From contig JADHTP010000173.1 of the NCBI GenBank assembly GCA_016784945.1, positions 1-6,815 of the forward strand: a DNA stretch of 6,815 nt, written 5' to 3'. Positions 1 to 5,435 of the stretch are shown here, piece after piece. The translations under genes were made by a program, and so were the position numbers. The DNA is from Deltaproteobacteria bacterium (GTDB lineage Bacteria > Myxococcota_A > UBA9042 > DTJE01). Position 1 is the stretch's first letter, and every line of letters begins with the position of its first letter. The notes under the pieces were generated by a model. The model had not been told where the DNA came from. It did not search any database and saw only the letters and a program-made list of their open reading frames with translations.

Positions 1-246
1 GTCCCAGTCATCGCAGTCCACGAAGCCGTCCCCGTCGTCGTCGGTGCCGTTGTCGCAGATCTCGCCGAAGCCCTCGCAGGTCGGGTCATCGTCGCAGTCC
101 CAGTCATCGCAGTCCACGAAGCCGTCCCCGTCGTCGTCGGTGCCGTCTGTGCAGTTCTGCTCGAACTCGCCAGCGCAAGCCGGATCGTTCTCACAGTCGA
201 AATCGTCGCAATCAATGAACCCGTCGCCGTCCTCATCAACACCGCC
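1..246 (-). repeat. Tandem coding repeat of 96-99 bp, three copies visible
   Basis: The 50 bases at 1-50 recur without a mismatch at 97-146, a 96-bp period (32 residues). A diverged third copy starts near 196, 99 bp further on. The repeats are in frame with the signal-peptide ORF and encode its Asp/Cys units. The left edge cuts the array, so the copy number is not known. Confidence 0.85.
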
Positions 247-330
247 GGTGCAGATCTCATCCGCACCAAAGGCTGCTACGGGAACAAGCAGGAGAGCCAA
301 GACCATCCAGAGCCGAAACGCCGTCTTCAT
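1..330 (-). CDS. Secreted Asp/Cys-rich repeat protein, N-terminal part (partial, runs off left edge)
   Basis: Reading the minus strand from ATG at 330-328 gives 110 codons without a stop up to the window edge, so the C-terminus is missing. Residues 1-23 form a Sec signal peptide: Lys2 and Arg6, a hydrophobic core rich in Leu, Val and Ala, then AAFGA before D24, probably cut by signal peptidase I. The mature part is built of 32-33-residue units of the form CxDGTDDDGDGFVDCDDWDC followed by a DPxC turn. Unit 1 is residues 26-58, unit 2 is 59-90 and unit 3 starts at 91. The DxDxDG-like Asp ladders suggest calcium binding and the paired Cys suggest disulfides outside the cytoplasm; both are inferences from motif style. 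Such repeats are common in exported proteins of Myxococcota and related bacteria. The start is supported by a Shine-Dalgarno sequence 3 bases upstream. The specific function is unknown. Confidence 0.85.
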   Translation of the reverse strand, partial: MKTAFRLWMVLALLLVPVAAFGADEICTGGVDEDGDGFIDCDDFDCENDPACAGEFEQNCTDGTDDDGDGFVDCDDWDCDDDPTCEGFGEICDNGTDDDGDGFVDCDDWD

Positions 331-333
331 AAA

Positions 334-340
334 TCACCTC
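334..340 (-). promoter_or_regulatory. Ribosome binding site of the left-edge repeat protein
   Basis: The minus strand reads GAGGTGA followed by TTT and the ATG at 330-328. It fixes the start of the signal-peptide ORF. Confidence 0.75.
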
Positions 341-368
341 GTGTTCTTTTCATACCAATGGGCTCGAT

Positions 369-397
369 ATGATAGCGAACGGGACACAAAATGGAAG
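369..397 (-). promoter_or_regulatory. Possible sigma70-like promoter for the left-edge repeat protein
   Basis: On the minus strand a TATCAT hexamer (374-369) lies 17 bases after CTTCCA (397-392), inside an AT-richer patch about 40 bases upstream of the start codon. The -35 match is poor and the call rests mainly on position and base composition. Confidence 0.25.
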
Positions 398-424
398 ACC
401 AAATAAAAGGACAACTCAATCGCT

Positions 425-456
425 TGGGGCAATCTGGGACTGGGGCAATCTGGGAC
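425..456. repeat. Perfect 16-bp tandem duplication
   Basis: The 16-mer TGGGGCAATCTGGGAC occurs twice back to back (425-440 and 441-456) in non-coding DNA about 100 bp upstream of the left repeat-protein gene. Whether it is a regulatory site or a chance slippage duplication cannot be told from one locus. Confidence 0.7.
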
Positions 457-552
457 GGTCTTGCTATCTTGCGGTTCTTTCGGGCGGTGTTGCCACTGCC
501 CCCGCTGTTCCTGCGCCCTGTCAACAACTTTGAGACACTTGGCACCACGCAT

Positions 553-941
553 TTACAGCGACTCCTTATCGTTCGACACAGACGGGGTCGGCGGGTTGAT
601 CCAAGCCGCGGACGGCGGGGCCTGCGGCGACGGGACCCCGTGTACGAAACGCTCCGGATGGGCCTTGTGCAACTCGTCCAACACCAGTCGGCGCTCCTCG
701 CCCGAAAGCGAGCGGACGCTCGTCCGCGGACGCCGCAGCACCTCGACCTCCGGGGGAGCTGCCGCAGCCTGACGCAGCCTGTAGAACGTCGCCCGGGAAA
801 CACCGAGCGCACGGCTTCTTTCTGGGGCACGACTCGTTGGCCCGAGGTCTACTCGAGCGGCGCCTCGATCTCGGGGAGGAGGCGGCGGACCTCGCTGACG
901 GCGGCATGCTGCTCGGCGATGCGTTCGACGGCGCTTTGGGC
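553..941 (-). pseudogene. Decayed IS3-like transposase, N-terminal fragment
   Basis: Two minus-strand reading frames together resemble the N-terminal half of an IS3-family-type transposase of the HTH plus integrase-core kind. The first piece (941-849) reads AVERIAEQHAAVSEVRRLLP and hits a stop at 851-849. After a frame change the second piece reads ALGVSRATFYRL at 810-775, a typical helix-turn-helix segment of these transposases. It continues with LSGEERRLVLDELHKAHPERFV (about 706-641), which matches the linker that normally leads into the DDE domain. The similarity then stops, and a TAA at 555-553 closes the frame. The DDE catalytic domain is absent, and no terminal inverted repeats or target duplications were found. 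I read this as a relic of an old insertion. The family assignment is from motif memory, not a search. Confidence 0.6.
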
Positions 942-1014
942 TCAGGCGGGATTACGGACGAGTGCGCGTGGTTTGAGCGGCCGGTCCAAGGCGACCGCGA
1001 CTACCTTGTCCCGA

Positions 1015-1815
1015 CTACGGCTCGGGGAACTCCCCATCCTGCTCGATGCGCACGAGGTAGGCTCGACGATTCGCGGCGATGGCACGGTATTTCTCGCCTG
1101 CCGCGGGGTTCTTGGCCGCCTCGGCCTCGGAGTCCTCGATGCGCTGCTGAATAGCGCGCTTCATCCCGGCTGGAAAATGGAAGGGCTCGGTCGGGAGCAC
1201 GAACAGTTTCGTCTTGGCCTTCGGCGGAAACTCGCACTCCTCGAAGCCGTGGCGTGCAAGCCGCTCCGCTTGCTCTGGCACGTGGGAATACCCTATCAGC
1301 ACGAGGACTGACCCGTGAACCGGGAGTCCTGCGATCAGGTTCTGGAAGATGTGGTCATCCCGGGCATCGTCGTTGCGCCAGGGTCCGCTGCCAGGCACGT
1401 TCCACCAGTCGATGCCATCTATCCGAATCCCCATGGCCTTTGCAGTGAGCGCGACAAAGGGCATCTCCACCGGGCCGTCGCCCCACCGGCCCTTGGCGAT
1501 CTCCTCGGGCCGCATCTCCAAAAGCACCGAGTCCGGCCTCAGGTGGCTCAGCACCGCTCGCAAGTGGTTCAGGCTGAAATCGTCGATGCTGAGGTGCCTC
1601 CCGTGGATGGTGCCTAATACATAGACGTCGACCTGACCTTTTTTGAAGTGCACGAAGTTCAGATTCCGCGCATGGGACGGTGCAACCGCGTAAAGAACGG
1701 TGTCCCGGAGTTCCTTCTGCAAGGCCGTCGCTATCAGGATCACACCCATCAATGCGCCGATGGCGCTGAAGAACCAGCGTTTCCATCGCCTGGATTGTCT
1801 GGCCGTCTTCTCCAT
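1015..1815 (-). CDS. Membrane-anchored TraB/GumN-like protein
   Basis: A 266-residue protein starting at ATG 1815-1813. Residues 1-14 are basic (RRWKRW) and are followed by one hydrophobic segment at about 15-32, which fits a signal anchor with the rest outside the cytoplasm. The main domain begins near residue 62. It has a beta strand ending in GTIH (68-71), a strand ending in LLEMRP with Glu100, an ARDDHIF helix (151-157) and a strand ending in GYSH (175-178) followed by an amphipathic helix. This His-Glu-His layout matches the TraB/PrgY/GumN (TIKI-like) superfamily, some members of which are metalloproteases; the family is recalled, not searched. The substrate is unknown. The ORF could extend to a TTG at 1953, but residues there look non-coding and have no ribosome binding site. 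The chosen ATG also has only a weak one. The gene stands alone: the transposase relic lies 73 bp downstream. Confidence 0.6.
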   Translation of the reverse strand: MEKTARQSRRWKRWFFSAIGALMGVILIATALQKELRDTVLYAVAPSHARNLNFVHFKKGQVDVYVLGTIHGRHLSIDDFSLNHLRAVLSHLRPDSVLLEMRPEEIAKGRWGDGPVEMPFVALTAKAMGIRIDGIDWWNVPGSGPWRNDDARDDHIFQNLIAGLPVHGSVLVLIGYSHVPEQAERLARHGFEECEFPPKAKTKLFVLPTEPFHFPAGMKRAIQQRIEDSEAEAAKNPAAGEKYRAIAANRRAYLVRIEQDGEFPEP

Positions 1816-2070
1816 CGACTCGCTCGCTGGTTCGTGTGCCCAAGACCGGCTAGAAGCAAAGCTTCCGTCGATTGGGGGCTTAGGATAGCACGGGCAACAT
1901 GTGCCAGTTCTCTTGGCCGACGAACTCGTCAGTTCCCATCCGGAAGGTCGCAACTACTTGATCTAGTTGATGACAACTGCGCAAATCTGCCCGACTATTT
2001 CACCGAACCGCAGTATCCTCGAAACATCAAACACCCCGATTTAACAACGATTCGAAACCATTTTCAGTAG
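1816..2070. other. Intergenic leader region upstream of the TraB-like gene
   Basis: These 255 bases carry no convincing gene on either strand. The part nearest the TraB-like gene (1816-1950) is open in that gene's frame but has unlike-coding composition and no start with a ribosome binding site. The part from about 1960 is markedly AT-richer than the rest of the window, as expected for promoter DNA, but no hexamer pair is good enough to call. A small perfect hairpin GAAGC-AAA-GCTTC sits at 1853-1865 and has no T-run. Confidence 0.5.
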
Positions 2071-2238
2071 GTTTTCAACTTTCATGCTGACACAATAGAC
2101 GCGCTCAGACACGTGCGCAACATCACGTTTTCATTGACGGATAAATTTTGGCGAGCAACACCCCTCGGCACCTGGATCCCCTTCGCCCTGATTTTCGCCT
2201 CTACCTGGCTGACCGGGCGACTGGTTGGAGATCAGTAG
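2071..2238 (+). CDS. Possible short membrane-protein ORF or C-terminal remnant
   Basis: The plus frame is open from the stop at 2068-2070 to TAG at 2236-2238. Its last 35 codons read like a real membrane-protein tail: TDKFWRATPLGTW, then a hydrophobic stretch IPFALIFASTWL, then TGRLVGDQ. Possible starts are GTG at 2113 or TTG at 2134, and neither has a ribosome binding site. It converges on the zinc-ribbon gene and overlaps its stop codon by 3 bases. It could be a very small single-pass membrane protein, the tail of a gene lost upstream, or a chance ORF. I do not recognise a family. Confidence 0.25.
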   Translation, partial: VFNFHADTIDALRHVRNITFSLTDKFWRATPLGTWIPFALIFASTWLTGRLVGDQ

Positions 2239-2444
2239 GACCGGATGCGGTCGCAGTCGGGGCATTCCCAGGTGATGTTGTTGCAGGTGACGCCCCAGAG
2301 GTTGTCGTTCATGCAGGACTGGCACATGCAGAATCCGCAGGGGCAGGTCCACAGGAAATCCACCCGACGGCCGCAGTAGGGGCAGTCCCCATCTTCCCTG
2401 CCTTCGCCCGGTTTTCGCCGGGATTTTCGTCGCACGGTCTTCAC
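2232..2444 (-). CDS. Small zinc-ribbon protein
   Basis: From a GTG at 2444-2442 this is 70 residues: a basic tail of about 19 residues, then a compact Cys-rich domain with ten cysteines. In this numbering the pairs are CPYC (21-24), CPC (34-36), CMCQSC (39-44), C54 and CPDC (61-64), separated by conserved-looking aromatic segments DFLWTC and NDNLWGVTCNNITW. This layout strongly suggests structural zinc sites and a cytoplasmic protein-protein or nucleic-acid binding role. Similar small proteins are, to my recollection, found as hypotheticals in deltaproteobacteria; the function is unknown. The start is doubtful. The GTG has no ribosome binding site and the frame stays open to 2729 through DNA that codes on the other strand. 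An alternative N-terminus in the next frame starts at ATG 2481-2479 and could join the Cys domain if one G in the GGGG run near 2388-2391 were extra. Confidence 0.55.
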   Translation of the reverse strand: MKTVRRKSRRKPGEGREDGDCPYCGRRVDFLWTCPCGFCMCQSCMNDNLWGVTCNNITWECPDCDRIRSY

Positions 2445-2450
2445 GGAGGT
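2445..2450 (+). promoter_or_regulatory. Ribosome binding site candidate for the small lipoprotein
   Basis: GGAGGT is followed by TATT and ATG at 2455. It directly abuts the GTG start proposed for the divergent zinc-ribbon gene, so the two genes would have almost no space between them. Confidence 0.45.
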
Positions 2451-2454
2451 TATT

Positions 2455-2744
2455 ATGCAGAACACGCGGGTTCCGGTCCATGGGCAAACGGTGGGGAAAC
2501 GAATGATGAGAAAGCTGTTGATGACCGGTACGGCAGTGCTGTTCGCGGTGTGGCTGGGTGGGGGTGCGGGGGCACGGACAGGGATGAAATCGCCGGTCCC
2601 GTGGAAATCGACATCCCCTTCATCACGGACAACGACGGCGGCGTCCTGATCTTCCACGGCGGGAACCTGGGGTCGGCCAAGGCCCTTCCCCTGCACGAAC
2701 CGGACATCACCGAGTGGGACGTGGAGCACATGCCCCTGGGATAA
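2455..2744 (+). pseudogene. Small lipoprotein, frame broken in a G run (possible sequencing error)
   Basis: The ORF from ATG 2455 codes for a lipoprotein-type signal peptide, with MRKLLMTGTAVLFAVWLGG from the internal ATG at 2506. Its frame then degenerates and stops at 2649. The -1 frame takes over at exactly this point with GCGGTDRDEIAGPVEIDIPF and runs to TAA at 2742-2744 with high third-position GC and protein-like sequence (DNDGGVLIFHGGN, then LHEPDITEWDVEHMPLG). Adding one G to the GGGGG run at 2560-2564 joins the two into a 96-residue lipoprotein, whose Cys (codon 2565-2567) would follow WLGGG. The break could be a base-call error, a real mutation or phase variation. The start could be 2455 (better ribosome binding site) or 2503/2506 (better signal peptide). 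The function is unknown. It converges on plsC with a 10-bp gap. Confidence 0.6.
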
Positions 2745-2754
2745 TGGGGGCCTG

Positions 2755-3486
2755 TCAAAGCGCCGATTCCAGGGCCGCGCGCACCCGGAACATCAGGTCG
2801 TTCCGGTCGTCCGCCGTCAATCCCGCGGTCTCGATGGGGCGATGGACCGTGATCTGCACCCGTCCGGGTGTCAGGCGCTTCGTCTTCCGTGGCAGGATAC
2901 TCCTGGTGCCCCGGATGGACACCGGCAGGATGGGTAATCCCGTGTTCAGGGCCATCATGAATCCACCTTTCTTGAAAGGCCCCACGGGACCATCGCCCGA
3001 CCGGGTGCCCTCGGGAAATATCATCACGGAAATCCCCTGATCGAACAGCGGCCCCGCTTCCCGGAGACTGGCGATGGCCTTTTCCCTGTTGCTGCGGTCA
3101 ATGAAGATGTTCCCCATGGCGGCGTTCGCCCAGCCCAGGAACGGCACGTTCCTCAATTCCCGTTTCATGACCCACCGGAACTGGCGGCCCCAGTGGCCAT
3201 AGAAGGCCAGGATGTCGAAGTGGCTCTGGTGGTTCATCATGATCACGTAGACCTGGCCGCGACTGGCATGCTCCTTCCCGGTGATTTCCACGGTGGTCCA
3301 GTTGACCCGGCACAGGCACCAGGCCCAGATCGTGCCGCAGTGGAAGGCGATCCGGTGTGAGACCACGGCCAGCAACAGTGCCACGGAACCCCAGAACACG
3401 GTGGAGCCTAACAGGTACGGGATGAACACTCCCCAGGTCCAGGGGGCGTACAGGATCTGGGTGACTTTCCAGGGCTTTGGTTTCAT
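2755..3486 (-). CDS. plsC: 1-acyl-sn-glycerol-3-phosphate acyltransferase (PlsC family)
   Basis: A 243-residue inner-membrane acyltransferase, the usual length for PlsC. The enzyme transfers a fatty acyl group from acyl-ACP or acyl-CoA to lysophosphatidate, giving phosphatidate for phospholipid synthesis. All the usual blocks are visible: NHQSHFD (85-91) as the catalytic NHx4D motif, GNIFIDR (125-131), FPEGTRS (157-163) for glycerophosphate binding, and GLPILPVSI (183-191). An N-terminal hydrophobic region at about 17-45 should anchor it to the membrane. The start ATG at 3486-3484 has an AGAGG ribosome binding site 5 bases upstream. Only 7 bp separate it from the stop of the Cys-rich lipoprotein gene upstream, so the two are almost certainly co-transcribed. 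It may act on bulk phospholipid or on a related lysolipid; the sequence does not decide this. Confidence 0.93.
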   Translation of the reverse strand: MKPKPWKVTQILYAPWTWGVFIPYLLGSTVFWGSVALLLAVVSHRIAFHCGTIWAWCLCRVNWTTVEITGKEHASRGQVYVIMMNHQSHFDILAFYGHWGRQFRWVMKRELRNVPFLGWANAAMGNIFIDRSNREKAIASLREAGPLFDQGISVMIFPEGTRSGDGPVGPFKKGGFMMALNTGLPILPVSIRGTRSILPRKTKRLTPGRVQITVHRPIETAGLTADDRNDLMFRVRAALESAL

Positions 3487-3493
3487 TGGGCCT

Positions 3494-5341
3494 CTACAGA
3501 TCGCCCGGGGGGACCAGGGCCGCCGGGATGGTGGTTATACGAATGGCGGCAGAGGCCGCGTCGTCCACGCCGTCGCCGTCCGAGTCCAGGTCATTCACGA
3601 TGAGGGTGTCCAGCATGCCCTTGATGGTTTCCTTGTCCAGGGGAAACACATCGTCGGGCAGGCTGTCGATGGCCATGATCAGTTCACCCTTGTCCACGGC
3701 CCCGCCCAGGAATCCCTGCATGCCAGCCACCTGGGTGCCTGCCTGGGACATCTGCACGTCGGCCTCGATCCGCATGTTCGTAATACCCAGTTCCAGGTCG
3801 CCGCCGCTCATGAGCGTGGTCTTGACGTTGAAGCCGTACCCTTTTCCACCCGCCGACAGGTGCCCGTCCACCACCACCGCGTTGTCGAACAGTCCCTTGG
3901 GCGTGCAGTCCACGTCGAAGGTTTCGGAAACCGCGTAGAAGGCGCATTCCACGTTCTGGAAATCGCAGTCTGGATTGGACTTGTGGATGTAGGCCGAGTG
4001 GATGATGAGGGTGAACGGCGTTCCATCGTCCACGAAGTCCTGGAACTCGAACAGGTAGGTCAGGTAACCGTTTTCCACGGCCTCGGTCACGCCGCTGTTG
4101 ATGAAAGGCGCCAGCAGGCCCAGTTCGTTGTCGATTCCCCCGGAGCAGTCCGTGGAGGGGGCGCAGGTTTCGACATCGTAGTCCAGGTTCATTCCCTGCC
4201 CCGGGTGCCCCGATGTCCCGACCTGGAAGACGGTGACCTTGTTGGCGTGGGGATTGGCCTCGTAGGGGCAGTCCGGGCAGGCGCTGGTCTTGTTGCCCGT
4301 GCACTGTCCCCCGACACACACGTCGTCCACGGTGCATTCGTTTCCATCGTCGCAGTCCCCGGACAGCTTGGCGTGGATGCACCCGAACAGGGGATTGCAC
4401 GAATCGTCCGTGCAGGGACTGTCGTCCTCGCAATCGGGCACGCCGTTGCCCGTCTGGCACTGACCGTTCAGGCAGACGTCACCGGTGGTGCACAGGTCTC
4501 CGTCCTCGCAGGGCCCGCCAACGGGGTCGTGATCGCACCCCGTGACCGCATCGCAGGTGTCGGTGGTGCACTCGTTTCCATCATTGCAGGCGGTGGCCGG
4601 ATCCAGCACGTTCTGGCACCCCGTGGCCGGTACGCAGGAATCCACGGTGCAGGGGTTGCCGTCGTCACAATTGGGGCGGGGCCGCCCAGGCATGCAGGTC
4701 CCTGCCACGCAGATGTCGTCCAGGCTGCAGAGGTCGCCGTCATCGCAGAAGCCGTCCACCTCGGTCTGTACACACCCCAGGCCCGGCTGGCACTCACCCG
4801 AAGTGCAGGGATTGCCGTCGTCGCAGTCCAGGGGCGTGCCCACGCACTGCCCCCAGTCGCAGTGGTCGTCGGTGGTGCAGGTGTCCCCGTCGGAACAGAC
4901 CGTCACGCCAGCGGCAGCGGACCAGCCCTGGGGTTGGGCCATGGCATCGCAGACCGCGCAGTCGTCCTTGGGATTGGCCACGCCGTCCCCGAAGCATCCA
5001 CCGTCGGCAAAGCAGTAGTCTGACTGGACGGAACTGACCACGCAACCGCCCTCACCGTCGCAGCTCCGGCTCACGCAAAAAGGGGTGCCGGAGGGGCACT
5101 CGTAGGCCTCACCCACGCACACGCCGTCCAAGAATTGGTCGTCCGAGGTGCAGGGATCACCGTCGTCGCAGGGCGTGCCGTCGACGGTCCCCGTATCCTG
5201 GACGTCGGCCGGTCCGGATTCGGGCGGAACGTCCTGTCCCATCGAATCGGCCCCTCCGCCATCGCCGCCGTCACCACCGCCACCACAGGCACAAAGCCCC
5301 AGGATAATAACCGCCACCGGTCCCTGTTTGATTACACTCAC
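3494..5341 (-). CDS. Large Cys-rich repeat lipoprotein with an unnamed C-terminal domain
   Basis: A 615-residue exported protein. The signal peptide is residues 1-18 (MSVIKQGPVAVIILGLCA), with C19 after LCA the best lipidation site; C17 is possible. A Gly/Asp-rich tether follows. Residues about 58-354 are a chain of cysteine units of the CDDGNPCTxDxC type, with CVxGxC spacers between them. Such repeats are widespread in surface proteins of Myxococcota-like bacteria and should be disulfide-bonded. Residues about 355-615 form a globular domain with few Cys (HANKVTVFQVGTSGHPGQG onward, CSGGIDNELG, and predicted beta strands). It ends with a DSDGDGVDDA loop near 586-595 that looks like a calcium site. 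I recall similar tails in other deltaproteobacterial proteins but know no name. The ORF is open to TTG at 5398, yet GTG 5341 is preferred because GGAGAA lies 6 bases upstream and the better promoter lies over the extension. It is the first gene of an operon with plsC. Confidence 0.85.
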   Translation of the reverse strand: MSVIKQGPVAVIILGLCACGGGGDGGDGGGADSMGQDVPPESGPADVQDTGTVDGTPCDDGDPCTSDDQFLDGVCVGEAYECPSGTPFCVSRSCDGEGGCVVSSVQSDYCFADGGCFGDGVANPKDDCAVCDAMAQPQGWSAAAGVTVCSDGDTCTTDDHCDWGQCVGTPLDCDDGNPCTSGECQPGLGCVQTEVDGFCDDGDLCSLDDICVAGTCMPGRPRPNCDDGNPCTVDSCVPATGCQNVLDPATACNDGNECTTDTCDAVTGCDHDPVGGPCEDGDLCTTGDVCLNGQCQTGNGVPDCEDDSPCTDDSCNPLFGCIHAKLSGDCDDGNECTVDDVCVGGQCTGNKTSACPDCPYEANPHANKVTVFQVGTSGHPGQGMNLDYDVETCAPSTDCSGGIDNELGLLAPFINSGVTEAVENGYLTYLFEFQDFVDDGTPFTLIIHSAYIHKSNPDCDFQNVECAFYAVSETFDVDCTPKGLFDNAVVVDGHLSAGGKGYGFNVKTTLMSGGDLELGITNMRIEADVQMSQAGTQVAGMQGFLGGAVDKGELIMAIDSLPDDVFPLDKETIKGMLDTLIVNDLDSDGDGVDDAASAAIRITTIPAALVPPGDL

Positions 5342-5347
5342 GGCCAA

Positions 5348-5353
5348 TTCTCC
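5348..5353 (-). promoter_or_regulatory. Ribosome binding site deciding the GTG start of the Cys-rich lipoprotein
   Basis: The minus strand reads GGAGAA, then 6 bases, then GTG at 5341-5339. The upstream ATG codons in frame (5374 and 5359) have weaker sites, and 5374 lies inside the candidate -10. Confidence 0.6.
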
Positions 5354-5369
5354 AAACATGGCTTTCCAA

Positions 5370-5398
5370 GTCATATCCACTGGAATACCATACCTCAA
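5370..5398 (-). promoter_or_regulatory. Candidate sigma70-like promoter of the lipoprotein-plsC operon
   Basis: The minus strand has TTGAGG (5398-5393), a 17-base spacer, and TATGAC (5375-5370). Each hexamer matches the consensus at four positions. The predicted transcript start near 5362 leaves a short leader carrying the GGAGAA ribosome binding site before GTG 5341. Confidence 0.4.
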
Positions 5399-5426
5399 AA
5401 GTGTGGAATCGCATCACCGATTCGAG

Positions 5427-5432
5427 AGGAGG
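5427..5432 (+). promoter_or_regulatory. Ribosome binding site of the MopE/TSP3-like gene
   Basis: AGGAGG is followed by CCC and ATG at 5436. This is a full-consensus site with short spacing and it fixes the start. Confidence 0.8.
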
Positions 5433-5435
5433 CCC

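Larger units (their letters stand above)
331..552. other. Intergenic region upstream of the left repeat protein
   Basis: These 222 bases hold no ORF with convincing protein character. They contain the ribosome binding site, a weak promoter candidate and the 16-bp tandem duplication. Part is AT-richer (about 345-415), as expected for a promoter region, and the rest is GC-rich. Confidence 0.5.

Noticed and set aside
1..246. CRISPR-like array from the regular 96-99 bp repeats
   Set aside because: The repeats are in frame with a signal-peptide ORF, differ in length by codons, and have no unique spacers.
391..1311. 306-codon plus-strand ORF
   Set aside because: It runs antisense through the transposase relic and the TraB-like gene. 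Its translation is Arg/Leu-rich without domains, typical of the opposite strand of GC-rich coding DNA.
1853..1865. Hairpin GAAGC-AAA-GCTTC as a terminator
   Set aside because: The stem is only five pairs, with no T-run on either side, and it does not follow a gene end.
2453..2729. Minus-strand coding upstream of the zinc-ribbon domain (start near 2729)
   Set aside because: That stretch is the complement of the lipoprotein tail, whose plus frame is the one with protein-like sequence and coding-like third positions.
3281..5023. 580-codon plus-strand ORF
   Set aside because: It is fully antisense to plsC and the Cys-rich lipoprotein. The Val/Gly/His-rich sequence comes from the reverse of Asp/Cys repeat codons and has no start signal.
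5372..5374. ATG at 5374 as start of the Cys-rich lipoprotein
   Set aside because: It overlaps the candidate -10 and has only a distant GAGG, while GTG 5341 has GGAGAA at good spacing and gives a compact lipoprotein signal.
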